Numbered from the stretch's first letter, positions 29,351 through 37,194 are shown. The stretch: DNA of 53,510 nt from Ammonifex thiophilus (GCF_003368535.1 NZ_QSLN01000012.1:1-53510); one strand, 5' to 3'. The notes: generated from the letters alone by a model not told the origin. Numbers and translations are program-made.

Positions 29351-30276
29351 TTAGCTACCCCCCACTTACCTACGTAGCGCACCAGGATGATGAAGAAGAA
29401 CGAGGTTACGAGCAGGATAAGCCCCATGAACCACAGGGCGTCATTCCACAAGGATCCCTGCACCGTGTTTCCCATGTACATGGTGATGCCGCTGGTGAGG
29501 GTAATGATGGGAATCAGGAGTGAAGTAGGGGTGTTAGGAATGTTCCCTATGACCATCTGCACCGCCAGAGCTTCGCCGAAGGCTCTGGCTAGGGCGAGTA
29601 CCACGCCGGTGAGGATGCCGGTGCGGGCGGCCGGTAACAGCACCAGCCTGATCATCTGCCAGCGGGTGGCTCCCAAGGCATAGGCTGTCTCTCGCAAGAT
29701 GTGGGAGAGGGAACGCAGGGAGTCGGTAGCCACGCTGGTGATGGTGGGCAGGATCATTACAGAGAGAACCAGCACACCGGCCAACAGGCTGAATCCCGTA
29801 CCTCCCAGGTGGTTGCGGATAAAGGGGACGAGCACGCTTAAGCCTATCCACCCGTAAACCACCGAAGGTATGCCTGCCAGGAGCTCTATGACTGGCTGAA
29901 GCACTCGCTGCCCCACTTTGGGCGCGATCTCCGAAATGAAAACGGCCACCGCGACGCCGAAAGGAGTGGAGAGAAGGGTGGCCAGAACGGAGACTACCAC
30001 GGAGCCGTAGAAAAAGTTGAGAATGCCGACCTGCGGGCCGCCCTCTGCTGCCGGGCGTTCTGGGTGCCAGGCGGTGCTGAAAACGTTGCTCAGGGGAACC
30101 TTGTGAACGAGAAAAAGGGACAGCCCCTTCCAGGTCAGAAAGGCTATGATGGCAATGGTAGCCAGTATGGTGAGAGCCGCAGCGGGTACCGTAAGACTAT
30201 ATCCCCAGATCTCCCTTCTTAAACCGGAGCGCAGCCTCCCTATCGCCCATAACCTCCTTTCAGTAAATTTTTGCAA
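29347..30276 (-). CDS. pstC: Phosphate ABC transporter permease PstC
   Basis: Partner permease of PstA, 309 residues from the TTG at 30276. It has the first span LTVPAAALTILATIAIIAF, a GIPSVVYGWIGL motif and the EAA-type loop TDSLRSLSHILRETAYALGATRWQMIRLVLLPAA. The start is uncertain. TTG 30276 has no ribosome site, whereas a strong AAAGGAGG lies inside the frame and is followed by an out-of-frame ATG (30250) and, at 9 bases, by an in-frame ATA (30243). The protein would lose only about 11 residues if it began at the ATA. Confidence 0.93.
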   Translation of the reverse strand: MQKFTERRLWAIGRLRSGLRREIWGYSLTVPAAALTILATIAIIAFLTWKGLSLFLVHKVPLSNVFSTAWHPERPAAEGGPQVGILNFFYGSVVVSVLATLLSTPFGVAVAVFISEIAPKVGQRVLQPVIELLAGIPSVVYGWIGLSVLVPFIRNHLGGTGFSLLAGVLVLSVMILPTITSVATDSLRSLSHILRETAYALGATRWQMIRLVLLPAARTGILTGVVLALARAFGEALAVQMVIGNIPNTPTSLLIPIITLTSGITMYMGNTVQGSLWNDALWFMGLILLVTSFFFIILVRYVGKWGVAK

Positions 30277-30286
30277 GAAAAATAAG

Positions 30287-30324
30287 GCGGGGGAAGGCCT
30301 TTGTATACATGATACCTCCCCCGC
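30287..30324 (-). terminator. Attenuator-like hairpin between pstS and pstC
   Basis: GCGGGGGA (30287-30294) pairs with TCCCCCGC (30317-30324). On the minus strand the stem is followed by CTTATTTTTC. Located in the 70-base pstS-pstC gap, it probably reduces transcription into pstCA so that the binding protein is made in excess. Confidence 0.65.
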
Positions 30325-30346
30325 TGCCTTCCCGGAAGAGGATCTT

Positions 30347-31225
30347 TTAGGGCTTGTACTCCACCTTCATGGAGGTGATGGGGAAGTAATGCATCTCCTT
30401 AACTGGGCCCTGCTGGAACTCGCTGCTTAAAATGTAGTCGATGAAGGCCTTGACCACCGGCTTGGGCTCCCCCTTGGTGTAGAGATGCCCGTAGGACCAG
30501 AAAGGATACTTGCCTTCGGAAATGTCCTTCTCAGTGGGGGCGGCGCCGTCGATCTTCAGGGCCTTCACCTTGCTGTCCAGATATCCGACGCCCAGGTAGC
30601 TTATGGCCCCGGGGGTTTCACTCACCATTTTGTGGATGGCACCGCTGGAGTCCGATTCGGCTACTCCCTTAGTTGGCTCCTTCCCGTCCATCACGCGCTT
30701 GATGAAGGTGGCCCTGGTTCCCGAACCCTGGGGTCGGTTGATGACCGCGATCTTGAGATCCGGACCGCCGACTTCCTTCCAGTTAGTAATCTTCCCGGTA
30801 AAAATATCCTGGATCTGCTTCTTGGTTAAGTTATCCACCCCTTTGACGTCGGGGTTGACCACGACGGCAAAAGCTTGCACGCAGATCTTATGGTCTTTGA
30901 GGGCCGAGGCGTCGATCCCCGACTTCTCCTCCGCGAAGATGTCGGAAGCGCCTATGTCGCAGGCTCCCTGGCTCACTTGGCTTAGGCCTGTGCCGCTGCC
31001 GCCGCCCTGGACGGTGATCTGCACACCGGGATGTTTGGCCATGAAGCGCTTGGCGGCCTCTTCTATCAGCGGTTGTAAGGCGGTGGAACCGACCACCGTT
31101 ATGGTTCCCTTAAGCTCTGTTTGAGTTGCGCTTGTCCCCGGTTCCTTCTTGCTCACGCACCTAGCTACGCTGACCAGCAGAAGACATGCAATCGCCGCTA
31201 CCGTCCACCATTTTCTCATGGACAA
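30347..31225 (-). CDS. pstS: Phosphate-binding protein PstS
   Basis: This 292-residue periplasmic-type phosphate receptor is exported by an N-terminal signal (KWWTVAAIACLLLVSVARC). Mature-protein motifs include GSTALQPLIEEAA, GGGSGTGLSQVSQGACDIGASD, the phosphate loop RPQGSGTRATFIK and SDSSGAIHKMVSETPGAISYLG. The presumed lipobox is VARC, with an unusual Arg at -1, so lipid anchoring is uncertain. TTG 31225 lies 7 bases after GGAGG; an ATG at 31219 is the alternative. It is the first gene of the operon behind a Pho-box-like promoter. Confidence 0.94.
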   Translation of the reverse strand: MSMRKWWTVAAIACLLLVSVARCVSKKEPGTSATQTELKGTITVVGSTALQPLIEEAAKRFMAKHPGVQITVQGGGSGTGLSQVSQGACDIGASDIFAEEKSGIDASALKDHKICVQAFAVVVNPDVKGVDNLTKKQIQDIFTGKITNWKEVGGPDLKIAVINRPQGSGTRATFIKRVMDGKEPTKGVAESDSSGAIHKMVSETPGAISYLGVGYLDSKVKALKIDGAAPTEKDISEGKYPFWSYGHLYTKGEPKPVVKAFIDYILSSEFQQGPVKEMHYFPITSMKVEYKP

Positions 31226-31331
31226 TGATTCCCCTCCTCAGTTGGTTTTAGAGCCGCATTTTGGCACCTTCGGAGAATTTTTCTTTTTACCTCCCCTCCT
31301 TCCTGTCACGTTTTGCTTCCATTCCGATGCC

Positions 31332-31385
31332 ATTGTACTGCGGATGTGTTAAGCTCAGGTTAAATCCTCATTAATTTAGGATTAA
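31332..31385 (-). promoter_or_regulatory. Tandem Pho-box array and -10 of pstSCA
   Basis: Four TTAA cores at 31349, 31360, 31371 and 31382 recur exactly every 11 bases. On the minus strand they read TTAATC-N5-TTAATG-N5-TTAACC-N5-TTAACA, the Firmicute PhoP-box pattern (TTAACA-like, 5-base spacers). Nine bases downstream is TACAAT (31332-31337 on the plus strand as ATTGTA), a good -10. The pstS start is about 107 bases beyond. The gap up to 31476 otherwise holds only the inverted repeat described separately. Confidence 0.8.
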
Positions 31386-31415
31386 CCGGATGGAGTGCTT
31401 TCAACGCTTAAGTTT

Positions 31416-31471
31416 CTTCTACCTCCACCGATTAAAAGGCAAAAAGAGGTAAAACAAGGCGGAGGTAGAAG
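31416..31471 (+). promoter_or_regulatory. Inverted repeat that sequesters the DUF2225 ribosome site
   Basis: CTTCTACCTCC (31416-31426) is a perfect 11-base complement of GGAGGTAGAAG (31461-31471), which contains the ribosome site just 5 bases before the TTG at 31477. The loop is 34 bases. Folded RNA would hide the ribosome site. Confidence 0.6.
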
Positions 31472-31476
31472 TAAAG

Positions 31477-32640
31477 TTGAAGCAGAGTGAGCAGCTGACT
31501 TCGATTCTTAGACGCGTACCCCCTTTACATGTTCTAAGCGGCACTTTCCTGTCGACCCTTGCCGGGCACGTTAAGGTGGTAGCCGCAAGGAAAGGGGAAG
31601 GCCTGCCGGTAGAAGAAGGGATTGTCGTCTTGCAGGGAAGGGTCATGGTTACCGGCCGGGGCAGGACCGAGGTAGGGGGCCCCGGTACAATTTTAGGAAT
31701 TTTGAGTCTTTTAGGAGTGGAAGAGGATGTCGCCGCGCGGGCCTTGGACGAAGCAGTGGTACTGATCATAGGAAGGGAGAATTTCCGGGCTTTGCTCCTT
31801 TCCCGTCCTGAGGAGGGAGTGAGCTTGCTTTATTATCTGGCTGAGGAACTTCAGCGTCAGGGGGGGTCCTTCAACCGGATAGTGCCTCCGCCAGCGGAGG
31901 AGAAAGGGGCTCCTCTGGAGGCTGTTCCGGAAGCTGCGCCCGGAAAGGAGGAGCCTTTCTACCACAAAAGCTTCACCTGCCCCTTCTGCCGGAGCAATTT
32001 CACTTCGGTGGTTTTGAAGTCTCGCTTTCTCCGAGTGGAAAGGATGGACACCGACTTTTGTCCCCACTACGCTGGGGAGCTGAACGCCCTCTTTTACGAA
32101 GCGGTAGTCTGCCCCTACTGCGGCTTTGCTTTTACCGAGGAGGTGGCGGAGGTGCCGGCCCGCTTCCGCCCCCAGGTGGAAAACTGTTTAAAAGGTTTAG
32201 GGAACGAGGGAAAGGATTTCTGGGGGAGGCGCGACTGGGATACGGCCTTAACCGCTTTTTTGCGCGTGGCCTCCTGCGCTGCAGCGGCCGGAGTGAGGAA
32301 GAGCTTACTGGGAAAAGTCTACCTTAAAATAGCCTGGCTTTACCGCCTGGCCGGCAAAGAGGAAGAAGAGAAGGAATACCTGGAAAAAGCGAGGGGTCAT
32401 TTGCGGGCGGCTTTCGAGGAGGAGCGTCTGGGAGGACCGGAAGCGGAGCTCAACTTGCTTTACCTCCTGGGGGAGCTGAGCTTTCGTCTGGGAGACCGGG
32501 CGGAGGCGGCCCGGTGGTGGAGCCTGATCCTTCACCACCCCCATAAGGAAGCCCAGCCTCGCATCTTGCAGCGCACCCGGGAGCGGTGGTACGAGCTGCG
32601 GCGAGAGGGGGAGCGGGAGATTGGCAAGGAAGACGGTTGA
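31477..32640 (+). CDS. DUF2225 protein with N-terminal cyclic-nucleotide-binding-like domain
   Basis: This 387-residue protein has an N-terminal cupin-like fold (about 15-128, EEGIVVLQGRVMVTGRGR and LLSRPEEGVSLLYYLAEEL) resembling CRP-type sensor domains, without an obvious intact cyclic-nucleotide loop. DUF2225 follows (about 160-230) with paired cysteines Cys168, Cys171, Cys195, Cys212 and Cys215 (CPFC, CPYC), probably a zinc site. The rest is TPR-like helices (LGKVYLKIAWLYRLAGKEEEEKEYLEKA). There is no DNA-binding domain. It overlaps the HD-GYP gene by 20 bases. A regulatory or scaffold role is inferred. Confidence 0.75.
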   Translation: MKQSEQLTSILRRVPPLHVLSGTFLSTLAGHVKVVAARKGEGLPVEEGIVVLQGRVMVTGRGRTEVGGPGTILGILSLLGVEEDVAARALDEAVVLIIGRENFRALLLSRPEEGVSLLYYLAEELQRQGGSFNRIVPPPAEEKGAPLEAVPEAAPGKEEPFYHKSFTCPFCRSNFTSVVLKSRFLRVERMDTDFCPHYAGELNALFYEAVVCPYCGFAFTEEVAEVPARFRPQVENCLKGLGNEGKDFWGRRDWDTALTAFLRVASCAAAAGVRKSLLGKVYLKIAWLYRLAGKEEEEKEYLEKARGHLRAAFEEERLGGPEAELNLLYLLGELSFRLGDRAEAARWWSLILHHPHKEAQPRILQRTRERWYELRREGEREIGKEDG

Positions 32641-34132
32641 AGGCTGCCTTAAACTATTGGAACTCGCTTTAGCGGGAAGGCTCGACTCGGAGCGGGCAAT
32701 CACCCCCTTCCTGGAGGCCCTGGTGAAGCTGGGCGCAGCTTCGGCTGCGAGGGCGGTAAGGGAGGACACCGGGAAAGAGATCCGGGTGGTCTCTTCTCCA
32801 CCTTCCGGTGCTAGGAGGGAGGAGGTTAGATTCCGTCTAAAACTTCCCGATCCGGCTCCCGCTTGGCAGATCGCCCTCCTCCGCGATGAGAGCGCTTCTT
32901 ACCTCGAGGAAGACCTGATAGAAGAAATCCTGTCGCGGTTTCAGAGGCTCTGGCAGCGGGAGGCCGGGTACCGGCGGATAGCATGGCGCGGAGCGGCTTG
33001 GCAAAAGCTTTTAGGCGTACTTCTATTGTTGGCCGAGCGTTTAGAACTCCAGCAGGTACTGGACTATGTGGTACGGTGGAGTGCCAGGCTTATTGGAGTT
33101 GAGTACACCCTTTTGCGCCTTTACGATGCCGCGTCGGGTAAGCTGCGCTTGGTCGCCGCCTGGGGGATAGAAGTCGAAAAGATTCCGGCGGAGGTAAAGG
33201 AAGCGCCGGTGGAGGGCACGGTGGCCGGGGAGGTTTTTAAGGAGGGGAAACCCGTTATATGGCCGCCGAGAGGGGGACTAACTTCTTTCTTCCCCTGCTT
33301 CTTCAGGGAGATCAAGAGCGGGGTAATAATACCGGTGAAGTTTAAAAACGAAGTCTTGGGCACCCTCTCCATATACGATGTGAAGGAGCGTACCTGGAGA
33401 AAAGAGGAGATAGAGCTCCTCTACGCCTTCGGGATCTGCACGGGCCTGGCCGTACGCAACGCGCTCCTGGTGCGGCGGAGGGAAGAATTGCACCGGCATC
33501 TTCTGGAGGCCCTGAGCTTTGCCCTCGAGGCGCGTGATCCCTACACGGCGGGGCACTCCTGGCGGGTGGGAGCTCTGGCGAGGGAGATAGCCGCCGCTAT
33601 GGGGCTTTCCCGGGAGCTGGTAGATAAGGCTTACCTCGTGGGCCTAGTACATGACATAGGGAAGATAGCGGTGCGCGATGCGGTGCTGGTCAAGCCCGGT
33701 CCGCTTGACCCGGAAGAGTGGGAGGAGATAAAGAAGCACCCGGTGGTAGGGGCCGAAATCCTGGCCAAAGTGGGCATGGATGAGGAGACCGTTCTGGCCG
33801 TGCGGCACCACCACGAGGATGTGGCCGGCGGAGGATACCCGGCAGGGCTGAGGGGGGAGAGGATTCCTCTCTTAGCCCGCATCATCCGGGTGGCCGATGC
33901 TTACGACGCCATGACTTCCCAGCGTCCCTATCGCCGCAGTTTGGGGCACGAGGAGGCTGTCAGAGAACTCCGGCGCTGCGCTGGCATCCAGTTCGATCCT
34001 TCGGTAGTAAAAGCTTTTCTTTCTTTACCTTCGGCTTCTGTGAAAGAAGCTATTTCCAGGGGGGGGGGGTATGATATCCCTCCTATTGAAGGTTTTGGAT
34101 TCTATGGCTTTAAATGTGTGGAGCAGGGTTGA
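32621..34132 (+). CDS. GAF/HD-GYP domain phosphodiesterase
   Basis: This 503-residue protein has an N-terminal region of unknown fold (1-115), a GAF-type sensor (about 130-280, LLRLYDAASGKLRLVAAWG and GVIIPVKFKNEVLGTLSIYD) and an HD-GYP domain (about 292-470). The metal and signature residues are kept: GHSWRVG, HDIGK (His344, Asp345), HHHED and GGGYPAGL (Gly405-Tyr406-Pro407). HD-GYP proteins hydrolyse cyclic di-GMP or related dinucleotides. It starts at TTG 32621 inside the DUF2225 end, so the two proteins probably act together. It has no membrane span. Confidence 0.9.
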   Translation: MARKTVEGCLKLLELALAGRLDSERAITPFLEALVKLGAASAARAVREDTGKEIRVVSSPPSGARREEVRFRLKLPDPAPAWQIALLRDESASYLEEDLIEEILSRFQRLWQREAGYRRIAWRGAAWQKLLGVLLLLAERLELQQVLDYVVRWSARLIGVEYTLLRLYDAASGKLRLVAAWGIEVEKIPAEVKEAPVEGTVAGEVFKEGKPVIWPPRGGLTSFFPCFFREIKSGVIIPVKFKNEVLGTLSIYDVKERTWRKEEIELLYAFGICTGLAVRNALLVRRREELHRHLLEALSFALEARDPYTAGHSWRVGALAREIAAAMGLSRELVDKAYLVGLVHDIGKIAVRDAVLVKPGPLDPEEWEEIKKHPVVGAEILAKVGMDEETVLAVRHHHEDVAGGGYPAGLRGERIPLLARIIRVADAYDAMTSQRPYRRSLGHEEAVRELRRCAGIQFDPSVVKAFLSLPSASVKEAISRGGGYDIPPIEGFGFYGFKCVEQG

Positions 34133-34152
34133 ATAGACGGAGTTAATTTCGC

Positions 34153-34182
34153 TTGTCAAGGAGGGTAGGTAGCCACTATAAT
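34153..34182 (+). promoter_or_regulatory. Sigma-A promoter of the YlbF-family gene
   Basis: TTGTCA (34153-34158), an 18-base spacer and a perfect TATAAT (34177-34182) make the best vegetative promoter in the window. The 5' leader to 34264 is about 75 bases and contains a small CCGCC/GGCGG hairpin. Confidence 0.82.
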
Positions 34183-34264
34183 GGGGGTAACTTTAGCTCA
34201 TCAGGGACCCCGCCGGATCCAGGGCGGAGAAGGGAAGGGGTCCGGCAGGGGGGAGGTGAACCGG

Positions 34265-34636
34265 GTGTCGTTGGTGTTAACCAAAGCTTTGGAGCTGGGA
34301 GCAGCTCTGAGTGAGTGCGAAGAGCTGCGGGAAGTAAGGGAAGCTGAGCGGGCCATGCTAGAAGACCCGGCGGCGCGGGCACTCATCGAGGAGTTCCAGA
34401 ACTGCCGCCAGGAGCTAGAGTGGGCCAGACTTCAGGGTATGGAGCCTTCCGCCGAGCAGGAAGAGGCCTTCCGTTCGGTGCGCGAGCGGATGAGTGCTAA
34501 TCCACACATCATCCGCTTCCTGGAAGCGCAGGAGCGTTTCGAAAAGGTGCTCCAGCAGGTGAACCAAATCATAAGCCACGCTCTGTATGGCGGTTGCGGA
34601 GGCGGTTGCGCCGGCTGCAGCGGCTGTGAGGAGTAG
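34265..34636 (+). CDS. YlbF/YmcA family protein with cysteine-rich tail
   Basis: About 123 residues. It is helical, with the YlbF pattern: ALELGAALSECEELREVREAE, a middle EEFQNCRQELEWARLQG and HIIRFLEAQERFEKVLQQVNQIIS. The C-terminus ends in a Gly/Cys-rich tail with four cysteines (about 111-121). In Bacillus the YlbF-YmcA-YaaT complex carries Fe-S clusters and acts with RNase Y. I chose GTG 34265 because GGGGGGAGG lies 8 bases upstream; the ATG at 34181 is part of the promoter -10 box. It is followed by a terminator. Confidence 0.85.
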   Translation: MSLVLTKALELGAALSECEELREVREAERAMLEDPAARALIEEFQNCRQELEWARLQGMEPSAEQEEAFRSVRERMSANPHIIRFLEAQERFEKVLQQVNQIISHALYGGCGGGCAGCSGCEE

Positions 34637-34660
34637 GTTTCCCTTCCACTCGAAGGAGGA

Positions 34661-34690
34661 AACTCCCGTCCGCCAAGGCGGGAGTTTTTG
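34661..34690 (+). terminator. Intrinsic terminator of the YlbF-family gene
   Basis: AACTCCCG (34661-34668) pairs with CGGGAGTT (34679-34686) and is followed by TTT. It lies 25 bases after the stop. Confidence 0.85.
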
Positions 34691-34747
34691 CTTTTCACCG
34701 GCAGGGTAAATACCTTTTTTGTCGAAATTTTTCCTCGGTGGGTTGGT

Positions 34748-36460
34748 ATGTGGGGGCGTCGCGGGCTTTTCGTCCTTTACGTCTGGGGGGTTGTGGGTGC
34801 GGGAGCTTGGCTTTTGGTCCGCACGGCCAAAAGCCTTAACCAGGACCTAGTAGTGGAGCTTCTTTTTCTCTTGCTCCTATGGTTGGCAGCGGAAGGCCTG
34901 GGGGTTCCTGTCTCCGGTGGGCGCCTGACCGCCACCTGGGCTTTAGCCTTGGCTTCCTTTTTTGCCGGTGGGATGCCAGCCGTCCTGTGGCTGGGCGGGG
35001 TAGCTACCCTTGTGGGGCACCGTTTGACCTGCGGGGAAAGCTGGCGTACCACGCTTTTCAACGCCGGGCAGGTTATCCTTTCTTTCTTTTTGGCCTTTCA
35101 GATCTTCCGGTGGGTGGGGGGTGCCGAGCGCCCGCTTTTGAGCCCTCATCATTTTCCCGCCGTTCTCCTTTTTACCCTCGCTTACTTTACCTTCAACCAT
35201 CTCCTCGTAGGGTTTTACTGCCGTTGGGGGCGCCGTAGCCTCTCCGGTCCCTGGCGGGAAGTGCTTTACTGGGATGCCCTTTCCTACCTTTTCACCCTGC
35301 CGGTGGGTTACGTCATGGCAGTGCTCTGGAGCCGGATAAGCTTTTGGTTGGTTCCCCTGGTATTCCTTTCTGTACTGGCCTTCCAGGTTTTGCTCCGCTG
35401 GTGTCTCGCCTGCCAGCAGCAATACCGGGAGTTTGCCTTGCTGCGCCGCTTGACGGAGGGTTTAAAGGAGAAGCAGTCGGCCGAAGAAGCCTGCACTTAC
35501 GCCTTGGAGCTTTTGCAGCCGGTCCTCCCTTTCCGCACCGGAGCGGTATGGGTGCGCTGGCAAGAACACGGCCCCTTCGTCTGGGTGGCCGGGGTGGGAC
35601 CTTTTTGCTCCTTAGCCCAGCCCATAAAGTTCCGGCCGGGCGAGGGTTTTTTGGGGGAGGCGGTAGCCCTGGGCGAGCCGGTGGCGACGAGCGACGCCCA
35701 GAGCGACCCGCGCCTGCGCCAGGAGGAGGATTTTTTTCGCGCCGAGCGGGTCGCCCTGGGTTTTCCTTTGCAGGCGGGAGAGGAAGCGGTGGGGGTGCTC
35801 TTCCTGGGGGGTAAGAGCTTACTTCTTCTTTCCCCCTCGTCTTTTTCGCTCCTAAGCCTGGTGGCCGACCGGCTGGCCTTAACTTTGGCCCAGTTCGTCT
35901 GGTGGCGAAGATGGTACCGCACGACTAGGAGCGACTCCATGCTGGAGGAGGTTTGGAACCGCCGCTTCTTTCTCGATTACTTGCGGGAGGAGTGCCGACA
36001 GGCAGCCGAGGGGAACGAACCGGCGGCACTACTGCTCGTAGACGTAGACTCTTTACGCTCGCTCAACTGTCATTACGGTCCTCTGGTAGGGGACGCCGTC
36101 TTGCGGGAATTGGGCCGGCTCATACGGCGGGTGGTGGGATCCGGTAGCGTGGTGGCCCGTTACGGAGGAGACTGTTTCGCCGTATGGCTTAGAGGGGCGG
36201 CGGAGAAGGTGGCTTGGGAGACGGCGGAGAAAATAAGGCAAGAGGTGGAGAAAAGGCACTTCGCCGTGGAAGGCAGTTTTTCCCCTCTGCGCCTGCGGGT
36301 GAGCGGGGCGGTAGCGGTGTTCCCGGCGGACGGAGGGGATTTCCATACCCTCCTGCACAAAGCGGAGAAAGCCCTGGCGGAGGCCAAGGCGCGCGGAGGC
36401 AATCAAGTGGTGGCGGCCGCAGGAATAAGGGGGGTGAAGTTCTTTTATCAGTGGGAGTAA
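34748..36460 (+). CDS. Membrane GAF protein with degenerate GGDEF domain
   Basis: About 570 residues. The N-terminal 215 residues form roughly six membrane spans, like the sensor regions preceding GGDEF and HD-GYP domains in clostridia. A GAF domain (about 240-380) and a C-terminal GGDEF-like domain (about 415-565) follow. The latter keeps DVDSLRSLN and YGPLVGD, but its signature reads GGDCF (473-477) rather than GG(D/E)EF. Without the catalytic Glu it probably makes no cyclic di-GMP and may bind GTP or act as a receptor. ATG 34748 follows GGTGGG; the frame extends upstream into the terminator region. Confidence 0.85.
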   Translation: MWGRRGLFVLYVWGVVGAGAWLLVRTAKSLNQDLVVELLFLLLLWLAAEGLGVPVSGGRLTATWALALASFFAGGMPAVLWLGGVATLVGHRLTCGESWRTTLFNAGQVILSFFLAFQIFRWVGGAERPLLSPHHFPAVLLFTLAYFTFNHLLVGFYCRWGRRSLSGPWREVLYWDALSYLFTLPVGYVMAVLWSRISFWLVPLVFLSVLAFQVLLRWCLACQQQYREFALLRRLTEGLKEKQSAEEACTYALELLQPVLPFRTGAVWVRWQEHGPFVWVAGVGPFCSLAQPIKFRPGEGFLGEAVALGEPVATSDAQSDPRLRQEEDFFRAERVALGFPLQAGEEAVGVLFLGGKSLLLLSPSSFSLLSLVADRLALTLAQFVWWRRWYRTTRSDSMLEEVWNRRFFLDYLREECRQAAEGNEPAALLLVDVDSLRSLNCHYGPLVGDAVLRELGRLIRRVVGSGSVVARYGGDCFAVWLRGAAEKVAWETAEKIRQEVEKRHFAVEGSFSPLRLRVSGAVAVFPADGGDFHTLLHKAEKALAEAKARGGNQVVAAAGIRGVKFFYQWE

Positions 36461-36476
36461 ATTCTGGCTCAAGTTT

Positions 36477-37178
36477 TTGGGCCGGGGGCTGGTCGATCTC
36501 CTCTTCCCGCCCGGGGGGTGTCTCCTTTGCGGGAATCGGGAAAAAGAAGGGGTTGTTTGCCGCGACTGCCTATCTTTTTTGGAAACCGCCCGTACCCTCC
36601 CCTTTTGCCCCGTCTGCGGCCGCTTCGGGGAAGGGGAGATTTGCCTTGACTGCCGGATTTACTCCCGCCCCTTTACCCTTTGCCGGGCGGCGGGTCCTTA
36701 CGAGGGAGCTTTGAAGCAGGCCATTCGCCGCCTGAAGTACGAAAGAAAGAGGGAGGGGGTTGAATACTTAGGAGGGCTGCTGGCCGAGGTGGTGACCAGA
36801 GAACCGGCCTACCAAAGGGCAAGGGTGGTGGTACCAGTTCCCACCAGTCCTGAGCGGCGGCGCCAAAGAGGCTTTGACCAGGCGGAACTTTTGGCACGAG
36901 AGCTGGCCTGGCGGCTGGGTCTGCCGCTTTGCCGCTGGCTGAAGAAGGAGATACCTACTCCCCCTCAGACGGGACTAGGAAGGGGCGAGCGGCTTTTGAA
37001 CTTGCGGGGCTCCTTTGGTGTCTGCCAGAACCCGAAGCTTGGGGGAGCAGTGGTCTTGCTAGTGGACGACGTTTTCACCACCGGGAGCACTCTCACGGCC
37101 GCAGCCGAAGCCTTGCTGGCCGGTGGTGCGGCGGAAGTTCTGGGGCTGGTGCTGGCGGCGGCCAGAATCTTTACTTGA
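36477..37178 (+). CDS. comF: ComF family phosphoribosyltransferase-like protein
   Basis: This 233-residue protein has two N-terminal zinc-type cysteine clusters (CLLCG..CRDC and CPVCGRFGEGEICLDC) followed by a PRT fold with KYERKREG, VPVPTSPERRRQRGFDQAELLA and the PRPP loop VLLVDDVFTTGSTL. In competent bacteria ComFC-type proteins act in DNA uptake; in others the role is open. The start is weak: TTG 36477 has no clear ribosome site, and translation may depend on coupling to the upstream GGDEF gene, whose stop is 16 bases away. Confidence 0.88.
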   Translation: MGRGLVDLLFPPGGCLLCGNREKEGVVCRDCLSFLETARTLPFCPVCGRFGEGEICLDCRIYSRPFTLCRAAGPYEGALKQAIRRLKYERKREGVEYLGGLLAEVVTREPAYQRARVVVPVPTSPERRRQRGFDQAELLARELAWRLGLPLCRWLKKEIPTPPQTGLGRGERLLNLRGSFGVCQNPKLGGAVVLLVDDVFTTGSTLTAAAEALLAGGAAEVLGLVLAAARIFT

Positions 37179-37194
37179 GATCTGGGATTTAACA

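Noticed and set aside
34181..34264. ATG at 34181 as the start of the YlbF-family protein
   Set aside because: This ATG forms part of the TATAAT box; the extra residues are unlike the family, and GTG 34265 has a near-perfect ribosome site.
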